Positions 45,634 to 57,700 of a DNA stretch of 64,000 nt are shown here, in pieces. Source of the DNA: Ciona savignyi (Eukaryota; Chordata; Ascidiacea; Phlebobranchia; Cionidae); the NCBI GenBank assembly GCA_000149265.1, contig CH003207.1, positions 724,134 through 788,133 of the forward strand, written 5' to 3'. The notes under the pieces are model-generated. The model made no database searches. It saw only the letters and a list, made by a program, of their open reading frames with translations, and was not told the origin of the DNA. Numbering within the stretch: position 1 is the stretch's first letter; each line of letters begins with the position of its first letter. The translations under genes and the position numbers were made by a program.

Positions 45634-47644
45634 CACAGTGGGGTTAGTGCAAACAACAGTCGAATAAAATGGACTAAGATTTAAGAATCTGAAACAAGAG
45701 ATTGATTAGAAGGTAATCTATAGTACAGCTTGACGAGACAACACACTATATTACAAGCGGGATAGAGCATTTTTGCCACTAACATGAGCAGAACGGGTTA
45801 AGGGTTTATCATGATATAGCCCGTTCGACGATACACCCTTCTCCAGATAGACACCCCCTCCAATAGACAAATTAAAAAGGCTTCATTAATCTATGGGACA
45901 GCGGGGCAGGACAACACATCATATCATGATCAGGACGGGTTATTTCGTCATTAACTTGAGTGGAACAGGTAAGGATATTTCATGATATAGCCTAACCCGT
46001 CTCTTTCAAAATATACCACTTACTGCCTCGTTCACCTAGTGACTTAGTAGAATAGTAGGTATAAGAAAGCAGATTTGGACCGGAAACCTTACATGTATAA
46101 GGACAAAATAATAAGGCACCAACTTGTAAAGCAACTATGTTACTTTTATATAACATGTTTTTCCTTTTTTTGAAATCGTGTGCATATTACAAAGAATTCC
46201 AGAGATTTATTATATTTTTCTAAACAAATTAAAGACATTTCTACATTTTTTGTTTGATTCATCAATCCATTGGTATCATGCAACATCATCTGTCAAGTGC
46301 CTTGAACAAACGGTACCTCTAATTACTATCAGATCCGTTGGGTTAAGGACTGAGTGTTAAGTTCGAAGCGTTCCTAAATAATTAGGCAGCTGCACACTCG
46401 AGTTTTTTTCCCTGCGTCTTCGCACACTTGCGTAATTTCACACATGCTCGTGAGCTGGCCGTATAAACATCGTATAATTTCCACCAAACCTGTAAACCTA
46501 CCTCTGGACCTCGGGTAATTTACAGTCAGTACGTTTTTTGTTACGTAGATAGATATGTTAGCTGATGGACACGACAGATTTAGGATAGAATAATATGTTT
46601 GTTTAAGATTTTTACAAAATAGTAATAAAAAGGAGATTTTGGAGATTTGGACGTTTGCACACGGCACACTTAAATATTTGGCGCGTGCACACTCGAGATC
46701 TCGGCGAAAATTGACTTACTTTCCATACGGGATTAGAGGCAACCCTTTCATAATAATAATGGTTTATCTTTTTAAATGAAAATGAAGAAACAAAAAAGAT
46801 TACATAGCTAGCTGGTTGGTTTATTTACTTGTTTTATACCGTTTTTATGTTTCTCTATGTCTTAAAAAACTAAAATAATTTTTATTGTTTAATAACAGAT
46901 TGTACAATTTATAATAGCAATTTTTATTTTTGTTTCTTTCGCTGCAGCGTTTACCACGAACAATTTAAAAATACATGTCATATATATAAATATATACCAA
47001 ATATGGCGTTAACTTAAAATCCAACAATTAAGAAAAAAATATTGTGGCAAGATACTACAGCAAAACAGAAAGGTACCAAAGATTTTTGTATTTTGTCAAT
47101 CTCTAACAACAAAACAAACATAACCCTATAATCTAAGCGACCTGTAGTTATTGGAGGTACCATTATGAAAGACTAAACGGAAAAACTGCAAAATAGTAAT
47201 CGTTTAAAAAATTTCGCAAAAATTTAGATAAAAAAATATTGGTTTATGCTAAAACTAAATAGGAATAACAACGAAGTTAACAAGTAAAATAAACTTGGTA
47301 AATCACCGAAATAAGTTGGTTAATGAAGCGAGACAAATACACACTTTTTCCCGCGCGAAATTAGATCCTATACAGGAAAGGTCGTACAATTTCACAAAAA
47401 ATGCGACTTTCTATATTATTAGTCCTGTCGTTTTGTTTACTGATTAGACCAGAACCACTTAATGTAAAATATGCACAGATTGTATTTTTGGAGGGTAATT
47501 TGCGTATGATTGTCAATTTCTTTTTTTTAACAAAAAGCGATTTCTAGTATACTCATAGCATGATATTATTTACAATGTTATTGTTTTTAAAGGAAGTTTT
47601 TTTTGTAGTTCCTGAATTTTAATGCTTTTTGGATAGAATGTATG

Positions 47645-47862
47645 AGGTTCGTCGGGTTACCGGAGCTATTTCAGTGTGTTGTATATGATAGACACGTTCC
47701 TTTAATTCGTTAGAACCCATTGAATTCTTTGGGTTCAGGCAATGTCCGTAAAGTGCCTTGCCCAAGGACACAACCGACTAGCCAGCGACCAATTTCGCAA
47801 CTGCAACCTTTCGATTGAAAGGCGACGCACTTAACCGCCAGACTAACCGACCAGACTATTGT
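47645..47862 (-). repeat. tRNA-derived SINE, minus orientation
   Basis: It runs from 'cgtcgggttaccggagctat' through 'tgccttgcccaaggacacaa' to the head 'ccagactaaccgaccagac'. The 3' tail is truncated. Confidence 0.92.
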
Positions 47863-48134
47863 TACTCATACCATGCAAACCCTTGATCGAAAATGCTGCA
47901 TCGCACACATATGATGCTGTTGTTTTTATTATTTCTTTTGAATAGTGGCCTTGCAGATACTTCATTGTGCGGAGTTCGATCTTAATCTTGTACTTGGGCC
48001 AGACTTTGCATGAGCCCGTGAATATTTATATATAAATTAAAACAGTAGAAATACTTATTATACACAAACACACTGCAGTGGTCGCGCTTTACCGCACACT
48101 CTTTGTCAGGGATCTATATAGTTTGGTCTTAATT

Positions 48135-48290
48135 AAATTTTGTTTGCACATTATTGTTCTTTCGCTTAGGTTTGGCGGCCGCGTCCGCTATATTTTATAA
48201 ATTACATCCTTTTTTTTTAAAGACTGTTCGTTTTGCCGTCTTTTCCTGAACCTGTTTCGTGATTTGATTCGTTTGCCATTTTTTAATACT
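48135..48290. repeat. Left arm of a large inverted repeat
   Basis: The arm has 'cttaggtttggcggccgcg', 'tccgctatatt', 'gttcgttttgccgtctttt' and 'gattcgtttgccatttttt', and pairs in reverse complement with 48975-49130. The loop of about 690 bp contains the last exon of TTC17. Confidence 0.88.
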
Positions 48291-48784
48291 GGCGCAAACA
48301 AATGAACCAAACTAAAACACTGTCATTACTTCGGTAACACGACGGTGGACGCGAGGAAAACTAACAACAAACATACATTAACTCGATTATTAAGGCTGAT
48401 GTATGCGTAGTGATGTATATACAAGTCAACTGTATTTGACTATGGTTATATTCCTACATTTGACGACGTCGCCATTTTCAACGCTGGAATCGTTTTTCAA
48501 AAAAACAATAACTATAAATGACAATTATCCAAAAAATCAGTCTTGATATCGAGTACAAAATCAATTAAAAGTTTATTTTCTGTCATTCCGGAAAATTACT
48601 GCCGAATTAAATCATTGATTATCACAAAACTAATATAAGCGATATTGTTAATTGCATAATATTGAATAAAAAGAAAAATCTAAAATTGAAAAAATTAAGT
48701 CTATTTGCATGAAAGGGTAGAGGGGTGGGGGGGTGGGGTTATAACGCCATAAAAGAAATAACCACCGCATGCCCACGGTCTTGT

Positions 48785-51700
48785 TCAATCTGCGATGTGC
48801 CGACAAACTGCAGCTTTCATTTTAAGCCTTGCTTCCTTGTAATCGCCGTCCATGGTGGCCGAGATGTAATGGTCGGCGGCTGTGATGAACTGGTTCTGTG
48901 GGGATAAGTTTTATTCATTTTTGCAGTTTATTTTTTGCCCTAGTTTTATTCATTTTTTGCAGTTCATTTTTTGCCCCAGTTTTTTAAAAATGGCAAACGA
49001 ATATAATCACGATACAGGAACGGAAAAAGACGGCAAAACGAGCAGTCGTTAGAACACGTCAGTAAAAAAGGATATAAATTAATGAATATAGCGGACGCGG
49101 CCGCCAAACCTAGGTAAATGAACAATATTTAGCAATCGAAATAACTTGTTGTATTACCACAGTTTATAAAGATATTATAGGACATAGGTAGTATTGAATA
49201 AAATTTTCCAAGTTTAATAATATTTATTTAATTATTTGGTGGAATTGTTGATATTCTGTATAAAAACAATAAATTCAAAAAGTTCAATAAGTTGTCCCAA
49301 CAGAATCAGTAAGGACTTGTATGGTTGAACATCAGGTGAATGGTTGCAGGTTCGAAACTGGTCGCTAGTTTTGTCCGTGGGCCACACTTAACGGACATCG
49401 GTTATTAAGGGCGTCATCTTTTTTCCCTTTTTTTCTCCACAGGAGTTGAAAGGAAATTCATTGTTTATGTGTTTATCTCCGTAATTTGGAAAACGCACAT
49501 GGCGTTACCACACGGGAAATTGTAAGATCACCTCGCACCCACCGTCGGGTTACCGGAGCTATTGCGTTGAGTATGATTCACATGGTTCTTTAATTTGGTA
49601 GAACCCATTTATTCGCTGGGTTCAGGCGATATCCGTTAAGTGCCTTGCCCAAGGACACAGCCGACTAGCTAGCGACCAGTTTCGAAACTGCAACCTTTTG
49701 GTTGAAAAGCGACGCACCAACCTACCACGCTAATCAGTAGGAGAAAAGAGTAATTTACAACACCATGGTTAGTACAGTGATGGGATTCTAGAGGTTCGCA
49801 TGGGTTCGGTCGAACCCGTTCTTGGAACGTCGGGATAATCACCGATCCGATTCTTGCTTTTTTTTTACAAACATTAGACTTTTTAGGGAACCTCTTGTTA
49901 GTAAGTACGATAAAAAAGAGAACCCGTTCTTAAAATTTTGAATCCCATCACTGGTTAAGACACACAAAATTACAAACTTTAAACACAGAAAAAAACTAAA
50001 AAATTCACAAACTTTCGGCTTCTTCTGAACCTGTTCTTAACATTTTAAATCCCATCACTGGGTATACTCTTGTAATGTCACATTGTAATGTCTAACATCA
50101 ATGTCCAATGTCAATTCAGGTAATGTCTATTAAGTGCCTTGCCCGAATGCACAACCGACTAGCTAGCGACCAGTTTCAAAACTTCAACCTTTTGGCTGAA
50201 AGACGACGCACTAAACCACCAGACTAACAGGTCAAAGAAAGAGTAATTTACAACACCGGGGTTGGTATCACGGTGTGACTTACATTAGCTCCGAACATAT
50301 CCCCGATGAGGTAGTAGTTGGATGGGGAGGGAGCCAGCTCCGGAAGATGTCTCCCCATCACTAGGGAGTCACTCAGGTGTCCGGAGGTTGCGAGGAAGTC
50401 CGATAGTGCGGCCACCACCACTGGGTGGTGCTCAGGAGCAGCCACGGAGAGCGAGTGCATGAAGCAGGTGATCGTCTGTGGGGGGGGGGGGGATATTCAT
50501 GTTTATCCCCGTGAATGGGAAACCAAGGGGGTTACCACACGGGCAATCGTCAGATCACCTCGCGCCCACCGTCGGGTTACCGGAGCTATTGCAGTGTGTT
50601 GTGTATGATAGACGCGTTCCTTCAATTTGGTAGAACCCATTAATCCACTGGGTTCAGGCAATGTCCGTAAAATGCCTTGCCCAATGACACAACCGAATAG
50701 GTAGCGACCAGTTTCGTATCTGCAACCTTTCGACTGAAAGGCGTCGCACTAAACCACCAGACTAACCGGCTGGGGTGTAGGGGAGGGGATGGGGTTATTC
50801 GGAGAAAATAAAGATTATCATTGTAGAGGTGAAAGCTGACTTTATTCATAATCCATGACGTTTACCCGCACAAAACTACCTTTCATTGAGTGGATTGGGG
50901 TCATATACACTAAGAAGTCGTGTTACATCCATTTCCAGTGGATGAAAATCCACCAATTCCATTCAATTGACAAAAAAAAACAAATATGTGGCAACGAAGC
51001 TCAAATAAAACCGGTCTATACTACTTTTTGTTTTCAAGCATGGATTATAAATTTAGAAGAACCGTAGCTCTTGCAGTAAACAGCTAAGAAATGTTGGGCT
51101 AGACGCCCTAAGCCACGGCCAATTTTGATGTTCATTATGTCGTGCATCATATGTGTGTTTTGTCATGTTCGTGGGTAATCAAGAATAAAAACTAACCTTC
51201 GTCAAAAATTACCAACTTTCAGTGGAATAAAAGAAAGAAAAGTTAAATATATCAAAATTAATCCCACCTAAGTTTAAATTAAACCTAAGTTTAAATTAAA
51301 CCTAAGTTTAAATTAAACCTAAGTTTAAATTAAACCTAAGTTTAAATTAAAAAAAGTTTAAATTAAATACAAATATTAAGCAACTTGTAATCCGACCTGT
51401 TTAGCATCCCCAGTAGCCCTCCAATAGTATCCGGCATAGTAGGATGGTATCCACGTGGGTTGGGTGCGCAGCAGATGAACCAAACGACGACCGACTTCAA
51501 CCATCGATTTGGAACCAGATTGTTTGAGGAGTAGCTGTATGGGGGATTACCCAGGGGTGAGAGGAGTTCACATTGAATTGTTTAACCCAGGGGTGACACA
51601 GGTTTAAATTTGATTGTTGCTTAACAAATTACACCCTTAATCTGAATTTCAATTTTTTATCAATTATAACCATCAAATTGTTTCCAGGATAAACTTTGAT

Positions 51701-54700
51701 CAATAGTCTCCATTTAATACAAATCTTCTATTTAAATAAGAAACTAATGATGCCTTTTCTGCAAAACTATTTCTTGTGCATAATAAATGGAGCAGGAATA
51801 GATAAAAGGTTATTTTAAAAACAGTTTTATATCATTTTTTAGAAATGACCCAATTTAACGAATGTTCGATTTGTCCTGTCAACTTATAGCGCATTTCCAT
51901 TTTTCAAGTTTAAAATATTCAGATATTGATATGGAAAGGGTTACTTTTTTATTTTTTTTTATTAGGCTTTTAAACTCACAATGGGTACTTCAGTAAGACC
52001 GTTTCATCATATAAAATTATATATTTAAATCGGTCGCGCTAACTACGGCCACATTAGGGGTGAATTCACAGGTTACTCAAGGATAACTGTGGTTCAATTT
52101 GAACCAATGACTCTAAAATTACACCCTTTAATGTGAAATTTGTCATTAAATTTCCCCCCCAAAAATTTTTTGATATCTACCATCTTGGTTAATACTGAAA
52201 TTCTATTTAAACAGGAATTGTGTCTCAAACCTACTCAAAACATGTTTCCCTTTGTCATTAAATTTCCTTCAATTTTTGTCATTAAATTTCCTTAAATTTT
52301 TGTCATTAAATTTCCTTAAATTTTCCCCTCAAAAAAATCTTTAATATCTACCATCTGGATTAATACAAAAATTCTATTTAAACAAGAATTGTGTCCCAAA
52401 CCTCCTCAAAACAAGTTTCCCTTTTCACATTTAAACTCTCGGGATTGTGGATGGATTGTACTTCTGTGAGGTCATAATACCTCGGCATTTGTTCCAGAAT
52501 ACACAATGGCTCATTGTTAGCGAGTTCGATTTTCGTCCAATCAGCTTCAGGACTGAATGTTTGAAATTACGAGTCAGAGAAGAAAAATTTAAGTTTTTCA
52601 CCCAATTTCACACATTATATGCCGAGTGGATTACCCACTTTATTTGCCATTAGAACAGAATAGGATATTCATGTTTATCCCCGTAAATGGGAAAACCAAG
52701 GGGGTTATCACACGGACAATCGTAAGTGTGTTGTGTATGATAGACACATTCCTTCAATTTAGTAGAAACCAATAATCCGCTGGGTTCAGGCAATGTCTGT
52801 TAATTTTAAGTTTTGATCCAAATTACAATCACATGGCACACATCATAAAAAAAAGCATAATATTCTACTTTACTTTATCATTTAAATCATAATGCATGAA
52901 ATTGATAGATAAACCCAATATAGGACTTTTCATTTTTTTTTTACTTTTTGCTTTGGGATTTTTATTTCTTTATTTAATAAGATATACATTTCTGAATAAA
53001 ATTTAATTTGAATTTCAATCAATAAGTTATGGCAACTTTCAATCAACAAGTCAACTTACAATGAAACTTGTGTCAACAAATCAACATTTGTTGAATATTT
53101 GAAATCAACTTCCGCGACAGCAGTTTCACAACTGGAAGATATCAACGATAAGTTTCAATGTCTATCACAGGGTAAAACTGTACTTGTACCAGGTTCATAC
53201 TATACTTATTTTTGTTCACTTTTTTTTAATATACTTATGTGTTAATAATTACCCACAGGTGGTAAAAAGGGGGGTATAAATAGAAAAACCAAGGGGGTTA
53301 ACACACAGGCAATCGTTAGATCAACTTGCGCCCACTGTCGTATTGCAATGTAATTGAATAAATGTGTATTTTGCAGGCCTAAGTCCATTAATGTTGCTAT
53401 CTTCAGTAAAAATTCAAAATAAGCATATTTTTAAATAATTATATATTGTTTTAATATATAATTATTTAAAATTTAAAAAAAATTGCAACAGTAAATGCAA
53501 TTTTTATGATTGCAACAGTAAATGCCCTAAATATCGCAACAGTAATGCAATCAAATGCAAATTATATGTTTCATTATATATATTGGATAGTTTTAAATCA
53601 ACTCAATAAAATGATATTTTAATCAAAAGGCAAATTATCCTATAAATTGTAACTAAGACCTTTTCCCAAGTTTATCACTCAATGCAAGAGCCGCCTTGGT
53701 GACCATATCGTCGAGTGAATTTCGAATCTTCGATAAATTCTCCATTAATTTGTGAGCTCGTTCCATCTTAATATCAACCTGTAGTGGTAGGGTGGTGGGT
53801 TCAATTCATATGGGGTGGTGTTTAAGTGGTTTGTATGGTAAGTATTTCTAAGATTGTCCGACTGTTTAGTCTGCTGGGTTAGTGAGTCGTATTTCAACCG
53901 AAGGGTTGTAGGTTTAAAACTGGTCGCTAGCTAGTCAGTTGTATCCTTGGGAAAGACACTTAACGGACATTGCCTTAACCCAGTGGAATAATGGGTTCTA
54001 CCAAATTGAAGGTACGTGTGAATCATACACAACACACTGCAATAGCTTTGGTAACCCGATAGTGGACGCGAAGTGATCTGACGCTTGCCTGTTACCCTCT
54101 TGCGCTTTCCCATTTACATAAAAAACATAACTAAAACAATTAAAATTCAACCAACCATCAATCAATTTAGCAAAGTTACCTCTCTTCCATTGGAGTTGTT
54201 TAAATCTTCGATTGCTTTCGTTGTTTCTTTCAAAAGTTGATTTGCGTCCGACTTTTGTTTGATTAAATCTTTTACGATATCAACTGCAACATCTGATCAA
54301 CAACAATTCAATCAACAACAATTTAATCAACAACAATTTAATCAACAATTTCATTAACAACAATTAAAAACATTATTAATCAACACCATTTAACAAATAT
54401 TTTTTTTATTAAAAATTTTAATCAAAATCATTATTGAACAACAATTTAATTAACAAGAGTTCAATTAAAAATTTAAATAATAATTTCATTAAACAACATT
54501 CAATAAAAAATCAACAACATTATTAATCAACAATAACATTTGATCAACAAATCAAATGTGAACAAATTCTTACCTTTCTCATCAACACTCCGGTCCTGTG
54601 AACCAGAATCCACCTGTTAAAACTGTTGATTAGCAAGTGGAATCTCGATAATGGGGTTAGTTTATTGATGGATTAGACCAGCGGTTCCCAAACTTTTTTG

Positions 54701-57700
54701 TTGGCGGCGCCTTTTGTAAACTTATTAAACCTTGCGGCTCCCTCATAAAGCCAAAATTTTCAAACTACAAGTATTGTATATTGTATATCTAGACTAGTAC
54801 GCACTTTGATAACCATTCAAATTCTTCAAAACTATTCACTGAAGTGACGAACAGTCAATTAATGCAAAGCAGTTATTTGACAAACTATTATTCGAAAACA
54901 ATGCAACGCTAGCCAGCAAATAGTGGCAGTTAACACCGAACAATGGATTTTTAACAAGTAAAACGATTACTTTATGGGGTTGCACACCAGGCTCATACAT
55001 CTCCAACTAACACATGTACTGTAATTTTTTTGTGAGAAAACAATATAATAAATGCAGCAACTTCCGCATGCTTTCGCGGCGCCCCTGGCAAAGTCTCGCG
55101 GCTCCCCAGGGCGCCGCGGCGCCCAGTTTGGGAACCGCTGGATTAGACCATAAGCAATATGATTATACGACGTAAACGATATGATTTATTGATTGGAATC
55201 AAAGGATGCTTATCGAAAACACATTAATGCTTAAGATCACCTCCCTTTAACCCTTTAGAAACGAGATTGTTTTTGCGCAATTTGCGCGTTTTGACCGAGT
55301 CCGCTTTGTAGTGCTCTAGCGCCTCTCGTGTTATAGTTAGAGCAAAATGTTCGACACTAGAGTTGTTTGAAATAAAATTTCCAAAATTTCTGAAAATTTT
55401 ATATTTTGATGACGTCACTATCTGGCCATTCACGTCATATTTTTTCTTATACATAGTTATAGTTTTTGATCTGTTGATAATACAGCCTAACTTATTTTTA
55501 CAAAGTTACTCAGAAACACATTTCCTACAATTATATTATAATTTTGATTTGATGACGTCATCAAAATAATATTACGTCACTAATTTCATGTTATAGGTCT
55601 ACCTATGCCAAAGTTTTTTTTTTGTTTTTTTTTATAAAAAATGTTACATTATGAATTTAGATTACTATCAAGTGCACATTGAGTTTTCTTACTACTTTTC
55701 TTTGAAATAAACTATAAATGAAGTGTTTGAACCAAATTGCAGACTATAACCGTAAAGATACTGAAAACCACCCCAAAAATGTAAAAAAAACAGGTAAAAT
55801 CACATCTGGGACATCCCAAAAAGCGAAACTGATTCTACTGTCATAGAGACATTAAATGAAACGAACATTTTGAGCATAGTATTGAAAAAAAAACGTTTTT
55901 TGCGAAACTTTTCCCTCAGAATTACTCCAAAAAAGTCATAAAATTCAACTAAACTTTACTAAAAAATTTTAAATGCAAAGTTATGTTTAATTTTGCTGTT
56001 TTCAAAAGATATATCATATAGCTTTTCAAAGAGACCAAAGTTTAGCAGTTTGGTCAAGAAATTCTGGAGATTTTTCATTTTGAATGACCACATGTCAAAA
56101 AAGCCAAATTTGGTCTTATCGTTTTTAAAGGGTTAATGCCATGACCCAAATTATTTTTGTTTTAATACCAGGCTAAGTTTGAACCCATAATGCCTTGTCG
56201 CAAAGACCGTGTTGTATAGAACGAGAAAATGTAGCGCTTTACACGGCTGGAAAATTCAAATTCAAATTTAAATTCAAATAATTCAAAATTCAAATTCAAA
56301 TAAATCAAAATTCAAATTCAAAATTCAAATAATTCAAAATTCAAATAATTCAAAATTCAAATAATTCAAAATTCAAATTCAAATAATTCAAAATTCTAAT
56401 TCAAAGTCAAATAATTCAAAATTCAAATTCAAAAAAAGGAAAATTAAAATTTTGGATCAAAATCCCCACCTGCTCCATAGCGCCATCGTGGGGATTATTT
56501 TCAACCACATTTTCCGACGAATCTTTGACATCAGATGAAGATTTCTATGAATAAAACAAGATACAGCTGAAACATGGAGTCACAAATCCAATGGTTCTGG
56601 GTTCCATCTTCACCCTGACCACTTTCTACAGTTGTAAAACTTATCGTTGGCTTGGCAGGTTAGAGTGACAACTTTCAGCCAAAAGGTTGTAGGAAACTGG
56701 TCGCCAGCTAGTCGGTTGTGTCCTTGGGCAAGGCACCTAACGGACATTGCCTGAACCCAGTGGATTAATGGGTTCTACCAAATTAAAGGAACGTGTGAAT
56801 CATATACAACATACTGCAATAGCTCCGGTAACCCGACGATGGGCGCGAGGTGATCTGACAATTGCCCGTGTGGTTACCCCCTTGGTTTTTCCATACATCT
56901 ATATAAATCTAAAACATGAAAATGCAGTGTTGCACACCAAATTGTTTAGCAGATGTTTCACATTGTCTTCCTGGTTCCGATTCCTGAGCTGGGAACACTT
57001 GACAACAAGCAGAGAATGGAATGCCTCCTTGTACTGTGGGTGGAGCACCATGGCGTAGTTGTAGAATTCCACTGCGCCAGTTACGTTGTCTTGAGCTTGT
57101 AACGCATTCCCCATGCTGAGGTAGGTGGCTGGCTGGATGGGTGGGGAGGGGGTTGTTAGGGGGGTAGGTGGCTGGCTGGATAGGTGGGGGGGGGTTGTTA
57201 TTAGGGTGCTGGTAGATGGATGGGTGGGGGGTGTTATTAGGGTGCTGGTAGATGGATGGGTGGGGGTTGTTATTAGGGTGCTGGTGGATGGATGGGGGGG
57301 TTAGGTGGGTGGCTGGATGGGTGGGTTATTGTGGGGCTGGCTGGATGGGTGGGGGGGTTATTAGGTGGCTGGCTGGATGGGTGGGTTATTGTGGGGCTGG
57401 CTGGATGGGTGGGGGGGTTATTAGGTAGCTGGCTGGATGGGTGGGTGGGGGTTGTTATTAGGTGGCTGGCTGGATGGGCGGGTGGGGGTTGTTATTAGGG
57501 TGCTGGTAGATGGATGGGTGGGGGGGGGGGTTGTTATTAGGGTGCTGGTAGATGGATGGGTGGGGGTTGTTATTAGGGGGCTGGTGGATGGATGGGGGGG
57601 TTATTGTGGGGCTGGCTGGATGGGTGGGGAGGGGGGTTGTTAGGTGGCTGGCTGGAAAGGGGGGAGGGTTCGTATGGGGTTGGCTTGATGGTTGGGGGTG

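Larger units (their letters stand above)
45634..48784. other. Region between CDT1 and TTC17, no gene seen
   Basis: This short space carries the CDT1 promoter side and the TTC17 3' flank. About 45725-45850 and 45895-46010 are diverged direct repeats ('catgatatagcc' and 'acgggtta' blocks). A SINE lies at 47645-47862. The left arm of a large inverted repeat lies at 48135-48290. The frame near 46374-46667 lacks support. Confidence 0.5.

Noticed and set aside
45634..45636. A CDT1 start one codon upstream.
   Set aside because: That codon is GTG; ATG 45633 places the PIP degron at residues 3-14 as in other CDT1 proteins.
46374..46667. 97-codon reverse frame.
   Set aside because: It lacks splice context, repeats or recognisable domain, and its composition resembles flanking non-coding DNA.
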